In this document: piece by piece, positions 1-5,341 of the stretch
Layout of the letters: each line of letters begins with the position of its first letter
Position numbering within the stretch: the stretch's first letter is position 1
Origin: an uncultured Clostridia bacterium
Lineage (GTDB): Bacteria; Bacillota; Clostridia; Oscillospirales; Ruminococcaceae
NCBI GenBank assembly: GCA_947177545.1
Contig: CAMWVF010000090.1
Location: 1-5,658 of the forward strand
DNA: 5,658 bases
Direction of reading: 5' to 3'
Made by a program: the position numbers and the translations under genes
Notes under the pieces: generated by a model
Seen by the model: the letters and a program-made list of their open reading frames with translations, nothing else
The model's database searches: none
What the model was told of the DNA's origin: nothing

Positions 1-24
1 TTGCACCATAGAGGGGGTGTTTTT
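1..24 (+). terminator. Possible terminator of a gene left of the window
   Basis: CACC (4-7) can pair with GGTG (16-19) and is followed at once by TTTTT (20-24), the layout of a short rho-independent terminator reading rightward. The window starts only three bases before the stem, so part of the hairpin may be missing. No coding sequence is visible here. The stem is short, so this is a weak call. Confidence 0.3.
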
Positions 25-96
25 GTGCTGTCCGTACAATTTGGAGCGGTGCAGTTTTTAGGAAAGGTTTTTAATAAGTTTGTATATTTGCATAAA

Positions 97-117
97 TTAT
101 GCTATTTCGTAGCATAA
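97..117. repeat. Perfect 8-bp hairpin in the methyltransferase upstream region
   Basis: TTATGCTA (97-104) and TAGCATAA (110-117) form a perfect stem around the loop TTTCG. On the + strand it is followed by CCTTTTG, a poor T tract, so it could be a weak terminator or simply a structured spacer. It lies about 180 bp upstream of the methyltransferase promoter, with no gene around it. Confidence 0.45.
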
Positions 118-121
118 CCTT

Positions 122-134
122 TTGTAACATACAA
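122..134 (+). repeat. Left copy of 13-bp direct repeat flanking the methyltransferase-integrase block
   Basis: TTGTAACATACAA occurs here and, identically, at 2933-2945, and both copies continue into GTCC (after an extra C here). The core is itself symmetrical, TTGTA-ACA-TACAA. Together the copies bracket the methyltransferase and integrase fragments, as attachment sites would. A 13-bp match can arise by chance in AT-rich DNA of this length, so an attachment-site role is tentative. Confidence 0.35.
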
Positions 135-189
135 CGTCCCTCATAAGTAAGGACATTTTTCAAACCCGTTTCCCACGAAACAAAAAAAC

Positions 190-225
190 TTGTGCATTGA
201 TAACAAAGTTTGTATCATTACACAA
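190..225. repeat. 36-bp imperfect palindrome, possible operator
   Basis: TTGTGCATTGATA (190-202) is mirrored by TATCATTACACAA (213-225) with two mismatches, and the centre (ACAAA-G-TTTGT) continues the symmetry with one unpaired A. It lies ~55 bp upstream of the methyltransferase -35 box. Restriction-modification genes are often controlled by regulators binding such palindromes, but no controller gene is in the window. An operator role is therefore inference; the symmetry is directly visible. Confidence 0.4.
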
Positions 226-278
226 ATTCTATGCCTCTAAAATATGCAATTTTACTTTAAAAACAAACAGAACCTTTG

Positions 279-307
279 TTGCATTTTGCGGAATTATGTG
301 ATATAAT
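279..307 (+). promoter_or_regulatory. Sigma-A promoter of the methyltransferase gene
   Basis: TTGCAT (279-284) and a perfect TATAAT (302-307) are separated by 17 bp. TG at 299-300 one base before the -10 box makes it an extended -10 promoter. Transcription would start near 314, giving a leader of ~35 nt before the ATG at 351. No other promoter this good lies near the gene. Confidence 0.75.
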
Positions 308-337
308 AAAATTGGAATATTATACATAATAGTAAAC

Positions 338-343
338 GGAGGG
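338..343 (+). promoter_or_regulatory. Ribosome binding site for the ATG at 351
   Basis: GGAGGG lies seven bases before the ATG at 351, ideal Shine-Dalgarno spacing. It fixes the start of the methyltransferase reading frame. Confidence 0.8.
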
Positions 344-350
344 TACTGCT

Positions 351-2063
351 ATGACCGACAAGGAACAGAAAAATGCCGCGAAAAAATTTGCTGAATACTG
401 GAGAGACAAGGGCTACGAAAAGGGCGAGAGCCAGCCGTTCTGGCTGTCGCTTCTCCGTGACGTTTACGGCGTTTCCGAACCCGAAAAGTTTATTTCCTTC
501 GAGGAACAAGCACACATTGATACTCATACAGGATTTATTGACGGTTATATCCATTCCACCAAAGTTATGATTGAACAAAAGGGTTTAGGTAAGGATTTGA
601 AAAAAGCTATACGTCAGTCTGACGGGTCATTACTTAACCCTTTTCAGCAAGCAAAAAGGTACATAACAGAATTACCCGTTTCAAGGCACCCAAGGTGGGT
701 GATAACCTGCAATTTCGAGGAATTCCTCATTTATGATATGGAAAAGCCCAACTGCGAACCCGAGCAGATTTTCCTAAAGGACTTGCCTAAAGAATATTAC
801 CGATTGAATTTTTTGACGGACACAGGGGACGAAAATATCAAAAAGGAAATGGAGGTTTCCCTGCAAGCGGGCGAGCTTGTGGGCAAGCTCTACAATGCTG
901 TTTTGAAGCAGTACAAAAATCCCGACAATCCCGAATCGCTGAAAAGCCTTAATATGCTTTGTGTACGGCTTGTGTTTTGTTTGTACGCCGAGGACGCGGG
1001 CATTTTCGGGCGACACAATATGTTCCACGATTATCTGAAAGAATTTGAAATTAAGGACGTACGCCGCGCCTTGATTGATTTATTCAAAATTCTTGATACC
1101 AAAGCCGAAAACCGCGACCCATATCTGGAGGGAACGATTTCCGAATTCCCCTATGTAAACGGCGGTTTATTTGCGGACGAAAATATTGAGATACCGAATT
1201 TTGACGAGGAAATTGTTGCTTTGCTCTTGAATAATGCGAGTATGGATTTTGACTGGAGCGCGATTTCACCGACCATTTTCGGCGCGGTTTTTGAGAGTAC
1301 CTTAAACCCCGAAACACGCCGCAGCGGAGGTATGCACTACACCTCTATCGAAAATATTCACAAGGTCATCGACCCGCTTTTCCTTGACGATTTGAAAAAG
1401 GAGCTTGAGGAAATCAAAACATACAAGCAGACGAAAACACGTAATACTAAGCTTTTGGAGTTTCAGGACAAGATGTCCTCGCTGAAATTTCTTGATCCCG
1501 CCTGCGGAAGCGGAAATTTTCTTACGGAAACGTACATATCCCTGCGGCGTCTTGAAAACGAAGCCATTAAAATGCGGCAAAAGGACGGTCAGATAGAGTT
1601 TGATTTAGGCGAAATAATCAAGGTTTCCATAGGTCAGTTTTACGGCATTGAGATAAACGATTTTGCGGTGTCGGTTGCGAAAACGGCGTTGTGGATAGCC
1701 GAGTCGCAGATGATGCACGAAACGGAGGAAATCGTGCATATGAGCCTTAATTTTCTCCCGCTGAAATCTTACGCGAATATTGTTGAGGGGAACGCTTTGC
1801 GTATCCCTTGGGAGAGTGTTGTCCCTAAAAATGAAGTCGATTTTATTATGGGTAATCCGCCGTTTTGCGGTAGACGTTACAGAACGCCTGAGCAAATAAA
1901 AGATGTTGAACATTTTTTTAAATATAAGGATATTGATTATGTTGCTTGCTGGTACAAAAAAGCAGCAAAAATGATTTTAGATAGCAACATTGAATGTACT
2001 TTTGTATCTACAAATTCTATTACACAAAGCAGTCTACAGCAGTATCCTATTACGGATATATAA
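351..2063 (+). CDS. C-terminally truncated MmeI-like type II restriction-modification protein (nuclease + adenine-N6 methyltransferase)
   Basis: The family joins a restriction nuclease, an adenine-N6 DNA methyltransferase and a target-recognition domain on one chain; MmeI has ~920 residues. Seen here: an N-terminal nuclease core with D64 and E75-x-K77 (in MIEQKG), matching the family's D-X9/10-E-x-K; a helical linker (~160-300) with NGGLF at 270-274; methyltransferase motif I, LDPACGSGNF, at 381-390; a motif II-like GIEIND at 432-437; and motif IV, NPPF, at 502-505, the amino-methyltransferase signature. The family phrase FVSTNSITQ (551-559), normally continued by G-E-Q, breaks off after Q559. 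The last 11 residues (from S560) come from reading integrase DNA in the wrong frame. The remaining methyltransferase fold and the target-recognition domain are missing, about 350 residues by family length. RBS and promoter are intact, so a 570-residue product may be made, but specific DNA recognition and modification are unlikely. An Eco57I/type IIG relative is the alternative label. Confidence 0.85.
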   Translation: MTDKEQKNAAKKFAEYWRDKGYEKGESQPFWLSLLRDVYGVSEPEKFISFEEQAHIDTHTGFIDGYIHSTKVMIEQKGLGKDLKKAIRQSDGSLLNPFQQAKRYITELPVSRHPRWVITCNFEEFLIYDMEKPNCEPEQIFLKDLPKEYYRLNFLTDTGDENIKKEMEVSLQAGELVGKLYNAVLKQYKNPDNPESLKSLNMLCVRLVFCLYAEDAGIFGRHNMFHDYLKEFEIKDVRRALIDLFKILDTKAENRDPYLEGTISEFPYVNGGLFADENIEIPNFDEEIVALLLNNASMDFDWSAISPTIFGAVFESTLNPETRRSGGMHYTSIENIHKVIDPLFLDDLKKELEEIKTYKQTKTRNTKLLEFQDKMSSLKFLDPACGSGNFLTETYISLRRLENEAIKMRQKDGQIEFDLGEIIKVSIGQFYGIEINDFAVSVAKTALWIAESQMMHETEEIVHMSLNFLPLKSYANIVEGNALRIPWESVVPKNEVDFIMGNPPFCGRRYRTPEQIKDVEHFFKYKDIDYVACWYKKAAKMILDSNIECTFVSTNSITQSSLQQYPITDI

Positions 2064-2938
2064 ACGGTCACATTGTGCCGCAGATAGGTATGTACAAGCT
2101 GTCAGAGCTTAATACGGACGTTTTTCAAAGATTTTTTAATGTTCAGAGTGACAGCGGAAGTCTAAAGGGCGGGGGATTGTCACCAAAAACATTGTCAAAC
2201 ATTAGTAGAATGATACATAAGTCAATGAAAAAAGCTCTTGAGCTTGAACTGATAAAGAAAAATTATGCTGAATTTATTGAACTTCCGAGACAAGAATCTC
2301 CCGAAATGCGTGTACTTACAGTTTACGAACAGGGACTGCTTATGGAGGAATTAAGCCGTTCAAAGGAAAGACTTGCATTCGGAGTATATCTTAGTCTTAC
2401 TCTCGGTATCAGACTTGGAGAAGTTTTGGGACTCAGGTGGTCGGACATAGACTTTAAAAACGGAATAATACACATCAGGCGCACAGTAAACCGTCTTCCG
2501 ACTATTGAGGGTTCGGTAAAAACCGAGCTTGTAGTAGGAACACCGAAAAGCAAAAAATCTGTTCGGGACATACCTATCAATAATGAGCTTTGCGGAGAAA
2601 TTATGATGTATCATGCAAAGATAAGCCGTATCGCCCATAGATCTGTTTATAATGAGGACTATGTTCTGCAATCCACGCTTGGCGGTCCTGCCGAGCCTAA
2701 GACGTTACAAGAAACTTTCAAACGTATCATCAAAGAAGCAGGAATAGCAGACGCTAATTTTCATTCCCTTCGTCACACCTTTGCAACAAGAGCCGTTGAA
2801 AAAGGCGTTGACGTTAAAACTTTGAGCGTTATACTCGGACACGCAAGCGTAAACTTTACCCTTGACCGCTATGCTCATGTTTCGGATAAGCAGAAAAGAA
2901 AAACAATGGATTTGCTTCTTACTGGTATAGCATTGTAA
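1994..2938 (+). CDS. N-terminally truncated tyrosine recombinase (phage/ICE-type integrase)
   Basis: Tyrosine recombinases cut and rejoin DNA at att sites to integrate or excise mobile elements. Counting from the ATG at 1994, residues ~12-100 match the later part of the SAM-like core-binding domain and ~105-314 form the catalytic domain. All catalytic residues are present: R140 (TLGIRLGE), K185 (TPKSKKS), H257 and R260 (HSLRHTFAT), H283 (LGHAS) and the nucleophile Y293 (DRYAHV). The first ~11 residues are methyltransferase DNA in another frame, so the real start and the N-terminal arm-binding region (roughly 60-90 residues in such integrases) are lost. No Shine-Dalgarno precedes 1994; the next ATG in frame, at 2090, has only a weak GATAGG. 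It overlaps the methyltransferase frame by 70 bp. Probably a pseudogene, though the catalytic domain is undamaged. Which element it served cannot be told. Confidence 0.85.
   Translation: MYFCIYKFYYTKQSTAVSYYGYINGHIVPQIGMYKLSELNTDVFQRFFNVQSDSGSLKGGGLSPKTLSNISRMIHKSMKKALELELIKKNYAEFIELPRQESPEMRVLTVYEQGLLMEELSRSKERLAFGVYLSLTLGIRLGEVLGLRWSDIDFKNGIIHIRRTVNRLPTIEGSVKTELVVGTPKSKKSVRDIPINNELCGEIMMYHAKISRIAHRSVYNEDYVLQSTLGGPAEPKTLQETFKRIIKEAGIADANFHSLRHTFATRAVEKGVDVKTLSVILGHASVNFTLDRYAHVSDKQKRKTMDLLLTGIAL
2020..2040 (+). other. Junction joining the methyltransferase fragment to the integrase fragment
   Basis: Up to about 2027 the sequence encodes the MmeI-family phrase ending ...NSITQ in the frame of the ATG at 351. 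From about 2030 a different frame encodes K-Q-S-T-A-V-S-Y-Y, a recognisable start of the core-binding helices of phage-type integrases. The two homologies meet within ~10 bp without intergenic DNA, which indicates deletion or illegitimate recombination rather than natural gene overlap. The exact breakpoint cannot be fixed because either parent could supply the bases ACAAAGCAG. Confidence 0.75.
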
Positions 2939-2945
2939 CATACAA
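2933..2945 (+). repeat. Right copy of 13-bp direct repeat, spanning the integrase stop codon
   Basis: The second copy of TTGTAACATACAA contains the TAA stop (2936-2938) of the integrase frame and is followed by GTCC, as in the left copy. Integrase genes commonly lie right beside one attachment site, which makes the position suggestive. No tRNA sequence is part of the repeat. Confidence 0.35.
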
Positions 2946-2974
2946 GTCCATAGCCCATTGTAAAATAAAAATAA

Positions 2975-3004
2975 CGGAAAACAGAATTGTTCCGCTGTTT
3001 TCCG
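2975..3004. terminator. Perfect 10-bp inverted repeat after the integrase, possible terminator
   Basis: CGGAAAACAG (2975-2984) pairs perfectly with CTGTTTTCCG (2995-3004) around a 10-nt loop. It starts 36 bp after the integrase stop. On the + strand no T tract follows, but on the - strand the stem is followed by TTATTTTTATTTTA, so as an intrinsic terminator it works better for leftward transcripts. It may stop read-through from the tRNA side, or be bidirectional. Confidence 0.5.
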
Positions 3005-3077
3005 CTATGCAGACATATTAAATGCAAACAAAATTTAAATAATTTTTAAACAAATATCAATTTGCCAAAAATACCTA

Positions 3078-3106
3078 TTGACAAACTGGTAAAATTATGA
3101 TATTAT
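3078..3106 (+). promoter_or_regulatory. Near-consensus sigma-A promoter of the small-RNA candidate
   Basis: A perfect TTGACA (3078-3083) and TATTAT (3101-3106) are 17 bp apart, predicting a start near 3113. No protein gene follows on this strand; instead come ~200 nt of hairpins ending in a terminator. It is one of the strongest promoters in the window. Confidence 0.7.
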
Positions 3107-3112
3107 AACAGA

Positions 3113-3318
3113 AATGATAAAACGCACCCACTCGTAAGGCTTGTCTACCAAACAAACCTTACGAACTATCACGCAGATGACGCAAACATCTGAATGACTT
3201 AGTGAATGCTTTCTTATCCTGTGTTTAATTATACAGGATTTAAATACATTTGTCAAGCTATTCAAAGCGAAATTTGTGTGAAATTTGTTCGTGACTGAAT
3301 AGCTTGACTTTTTATTTT
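3113..3318 (+). ncRNA. Candidate free-standing structured small RNA, family not recognised
   Basis: Between a strong promoter and a strong terminator lie four hairpins and no worthwhile reading frame. H1: TCGTAAGG (3132-3139) with CCTTACGA (3157-3164), extended after one mismatch by TTG/CAA. H2: CAGATG (3174-3179) with CATCTG (3187-3192), loop ACGCAAA. H3: ATCCTGTGT (3216-3224) with ATACAGGAT (3231-3239), including one G-U pair. H4: the terminator stem 3252-3308. ACTA (3165-3168) and TAGT (3200-3203) could enclose H2. The predicted transcript is ~205 nt. It does not fold end to end into one long rod as 6S RNA does, lacks the SRP GGAA loop, and has no downstream gene on the same strand for a riboswitch or T-box to control. 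A known clostridial RNA such as the raiA motif cannot be excluded by eye. The gene structure is seen; an RNA role is inferred. Confidence 0.55.
3252..3318 (+). terminator. Strong rho-independent terminator of the small-RNA candidate
   Basis: GTCAAGCTATTCA (3252-3264) pairs perfectly over 13 bp with TGAATAGCTTGAC (3296-3308), directly followed by TTTTTATTTTT. Within the loop, CGAA/TTCG and ATTT/AAAT can pair further, and GAAATTTGT occurs twice (3269-3277, 3280-3288). The T tract runs up to the base next to the CCA end of the convergent tRNA. Read leftward the stem lacks a T tract, so it is mainly a rightward terminator. Confidence 0.8.
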
Positions 3319-3395
<77 letters not shown>

Positions 3396-3430
3396 GTGTA
3401 TTTTGCAGTCCATTAAAAGAGGACTTTATT

Positions 3431-3459
3431 ATTATATCACTATTTTGCACCATTGTCAA
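3431..3459 (-). promoter_or_regulatory. Consensus sigma-A promoter of the tRNA-fMet gene
   Basis: On the - strand a perfect TTGACA (3454-3459) and a perfect TATAAT (3431-3436) are exactly 17 bp apart. Transcription would start near 3424, ~29 nt before the tRNA 5' end at 3395. The short leader can form AGTCC/GGACT (3407-3411, 3421-3425). This is the textbook promoter strength expected for a stable RNA gene. Confidence 0.85.
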
Positions 3460-3522
3460 CACTTTTTTCAAAAAAACTGAAAAATTTTTTTCGACAGGAT
3501 TTTTCATATACCGCAAAATATA

Positions 3523-3554
3523 TGCCGACGCACCGCAAAAGCAGTACATCGGCA
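3523..3554 (-). terminator. Probable terminator of htrA
   Basis: Read on the - strand, TGCCGATGTAC (3544-3554) pairs with GTGCGTCGGCA (3523-3533) over 11 bp, including two G-U pairs, around a 10-nt loop; TATATTTTG follows. It lies ~80 bp after the htrA stop and upstream of the tRNA promoter, where separation of the two units is expected. The T tract is interrupted, so efficiency is uncertain. Confidence 0.55.
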
Positions 3555-3636
3555 ATGAAAGGAAGTAATGAAATTAGAAAAAAGCTGATTTAATAATTGT
3601 ACCGGAAAAGCCGTCCCTCATATTGTCAGAGGTAAA

Positions 3637-4983
3637 TTAGTCCTCTTGGGACTGTGGTTCTTCGTCAAGGATAAGCTCAACGTCCAGATTGCCGTCATTG
3701 CGGGCAAGAGTGACCGTCATGGTCTCCCCGGGCTTGTGCTTGTTTTTCTGGGCAACAAGTTCATTCATGCTGCTTATATCCTTGCCGTCAGCCGCGACGA
3801 TTATATCGCCTTCGGCAATTCCCGCTGCCTCTGCGCAGGAATCCGCTTCTACAGACTCCACAAGGACGCCCTCGTCTATCTGCAAGCCGTAGTAACGCTG
3901 TACTGCGGGTGTAATATCTCTGCCTGCAATGCCTATTTTGGGCATTGCAACATAGCCCTTGTTCATAAGGTCGTCCACAATAGACATAGCATTAGTAATG
4001 GGAATTGCAAAGCCTATGCCCTCTACTGAGACGTTACTAAGCTTGGATGAAGTAATTCCTACAACCTCGCCCTTGCTGTTGAGCAAAGGACCGCCGCTGT
4101 TGCCGGGGTTGATAGCCGCGTCCGTCTGGATAAGAGTCATTGTGGCAAGGGTGCCGCTGGAAAGCTCTGTTGTGACTTCCTTTTCAAGACCCGAAACAAT
4201 GCCTCTTGAAGCGGAAAGACCCATACCCACAGGGTAGCCGAGCGTAAGCACCTCGTCGCCCATTTCAAGCTTGTCACTGTCGCCTATAACGGCGGGGATA
4301 AGTCCCTTTGCGTCTATTTTAAGTATGGCAAGGTCGGTGTTTTCGTCATTGCCAACAATTTCGGCTTCATGCTCCGAGCCGTCGGACAGTGTTATGGTCA
4401 CCTTGTCTGCATTGGTGGTTTTTTCTTCAATTGTATAACCGCCGCCGAAAAAGCTGAACGGATTGCTGTAGTCGTAACCGCCGCTGCTGCGAATATTGTA
4501 TGTTGTCCTGATAACATGGCAGTTTGTCATAATGTAGCCGTCAGACGAAATAACAATGCCTGTACCGGTACCTGACTCGCCTGCTTCTTCAAACTCGGAT
4601 TTGATAAGGGCAACGGAGGGGGTGGCGTTTTTAATGATATCCTTGGTAGTTATGCTGTCCGATTTTTCTTTATCAATATTAAGAAGACTGCCTATGGAGT
4701 TATCCTTGCCGTCCGAGCTTTGGGGAACTGTGGTGACGGTTTGAATGGTTTCGCCGCTGTTTGCGTTTTCGGAAACACTTCCCGCATTTGCCGAGGTCTC
4801 CGTACTGTTCTGCTCTGCCGCAAGCGTGTTTGCAAGGTAACCTCCGCCGAAGCCTGAAGCTCCGCCCACGAGAGCCACTGACAGGATAAACGCAGCTATT
4901 CTGCCTGCTTTTCCGTTCTTTGGAGGCTCAGGCTCCTCGGGTGAATAATTTGCCGTATAAGTATAGTTGTTATTCTCGTACAT
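3637..4983 (-). CDS. htrA: HtrA/DegP-type membrane-anchored serine protease with PDZ domain
   Basis: A trypsin-like protease that degrades misfolded or damaged proteins at the outer face of the cell membrane. The 448-residue chain has a short charged N-terminus (1-28), one hydrophobic, glycine-rich segment (~29-55) acting as signal anchor, and a low-complexity Ser/Thr/Asn/Glu linker (~57-110). The protease domain (~113-340) carries the catalytic triad H156 (TNCHVI), D217 (NTDLAIL) and S296 (in NPGNSGGPL). A C-terminal PDZ domain (~345-440) includes the carboxylate-loop-like IGIAGRDI and the GIAEGDII turn, and the tail is acidic. One anchor plus one PDZ is the usual Firmicute layout; periplasmic DegP has two PDZs. 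A Gly/Tyr/Phe-rich insertion (~161-187) follows the histidine motif. AAAGGCGG lies seven bases before the ATG at 4983, supporting that start. It appears monocistronic; an accompanying two-component regulator, as with Bacillus CssRS, is not in the window. All catalytic residues are intact. Confidence 0.95.
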   Translation of the reverse strand: MYENNNYTYTANYSPEEPEPPKNGKAGRIAAFILSVALVGGASGFGGGYLANTLAAEQNSTETSANAGSVSENANSGETIQTVTTVPQSSDGKDNSIGSLLNIDKEKSDSITTKDIIKNATPSVALIKSEFEEAGESGTGTGIVISSDGYIMTNCHVIRTTYNIRSSGGYDYSNPFSFFGGGYTIEEKTTNADKVTITLSDGSEHEAEIVGNDENTDLAILKIDAKGLIPAVIGDSDKLEMGDEVLTLGYPVGMGLSASRGIVSGLEKEVTTELSSGTLATMTLIQTDAAINPGNSGGPLLNSKGEVVGITSSKLSNVSVEGIGFAIPITNAMSIVDDLMNKGYVAMPKIGIAGRDITPAVQRYYGLQIDEGVLVESVEADSCAEAAGIAEGDIIVAADGKDISSMNELVAQKNKHKPGETMTVTLARNDGNLDVELILDEEPQSQED

Positions 4984-4990
4984 AAATATA

Positions 4991-4998
4991 CCGCCTTT
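4991..4998 (-). promoter_or_regulatory. Ribosome binding site of htrA
   Basis: On the - strand AAAGGCGG is separated by seven bases from the ATG at 4983. It is a good though not perfect Shine-Dalgarno sequence and selects this start over internal ATGs. Confidence 0.7.
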
Positions 4999-5056
4999 CG
5001 ATATAAAAACTCTTATTCATACAGCCATTTCACGAAAAAAATGTAAAAATCAGATC

Positions 5057-5094
5057 CAAAATCTTTCGTATATGAATTTTGGCGAAGGATTTTG
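5057..5094. repeat. 12-bp inverted repeat with an alternative pairing, in the htrA upstream region
   Basis: CAAAATCTTTCG (5057-5068) pairs with CGAAGGATTTTG (5083-5094), with one T-G position (a wobble in one strand's RNA). The left arm can instead pair as CCAAAAT (5056-5062) with ATTTTGG (5076-5082), so two exclusive hairpins are possible. It lies ~75-110 bp upstream of htrA and would be in its leader if the promoter at 5145-5172 is right. A regulatory role is inference. Confidence 0.45.
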
Positions 5095-5144
5095 TTTGCA
5101 TTTTCAAAGTTGAATTGCTGTAAGATTATTTATTTTTGATTACG

Positions 5145-5172
5145 GTTATATTGTAAAGCTCCAATGTGTAAA
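5145..5172 (-). promoter_or_regulatory. Possible promoter of htrA
   Basis: On the - strand TTTACA (5167-5172) and TATAAC (5145-5150) are 16 bp apart, one mismatch each from consensus. The start would be near 5138, giving a leader of ~155 nt. No better pair was seen closer to the gene, and no CIRCE operator (TTAGCACTC-N9-GAGTGCTAA) is present. Confidence 0.35.
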
Positions 5173-5252
5173 TTGCGTGATATCAAAACGAAAGAATGAA
5201 AAACAGTTGATATTTTAATTTTGAAAATTGTGTACGTGTTTTGATTCTTTAC

Positions 5253-5341
5253 TATAGCAATCCTTAAAATATATTTATATAATTTGTAGGGGACGGCTTT
5301 CCCGTCCCTACAACAAGGCGGTATTTTGTAGGTTTGCTATA
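5253..5341. mobile_element. MITE-like palindromic element (~89 bp)
   Basis: The ends are imperfect inverted repeats of 18-19 bp: TATAGCAATCCTTAAAAT (5253-5270) against ATTTTGTAGGTTTGCTATA (5323-5341), with two mismatches and one bulged base. Between them TTGTAGGGGACGG (5284-5296) pairs with CCGTCCCTACAA (5302-5313), leaving one extra G and a five-base loop. It encodes nothing. TA at both outer edges fits a TA target duplication, as in IS630/mariner-related MITEs, but that family link is inference. As a transcript the central hairpin would be very stable. Confidence 0.6.

Noticed and set aside
774..1913. Several open frames on the - strand opposite the methyltransferase (774-1028, 1084-1317, 1302-1580, 1605-1913)
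   Set aside because: They lie opposite a clearly homologous coding sequence, show no recognisable domains and have no convincing ribosome binding sites.
351..2938. Programmed shuffling of the methyltransferase recognition domain by the adjacent recombinase
   Set aside because: The recombinase itself is cut at the same junction, no alternative recognition domain is present, and no inverted sites were seen around 2030; a degenerate fusion is simpler.
3114..3137. Seven-codon frame (MIKRTHS) at the start of the small-RNA candidate, as a possible leader peptide
   Set aside because: There is no Shine-Dalgarno, it starts on the predicted first bases of the transcript, and no downstream gene is available to be controlled by attenuation.
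3113..3318. 6S RNA, SRP RNA, T-box or riboswitch as the identity of the small-RNA candidate
   Set aside because: The ends do not close into one long rod (6S), the SRP loop and the T-box conserved sequence are absent, and no same-strand gene follows that a riboswitch could control.
3646..4744. Open frames on the + strand opposite htrA
   Set aside because: htrA is complete and well conserved; the opposite frames are shadows with low-complexity or meaningless translations.
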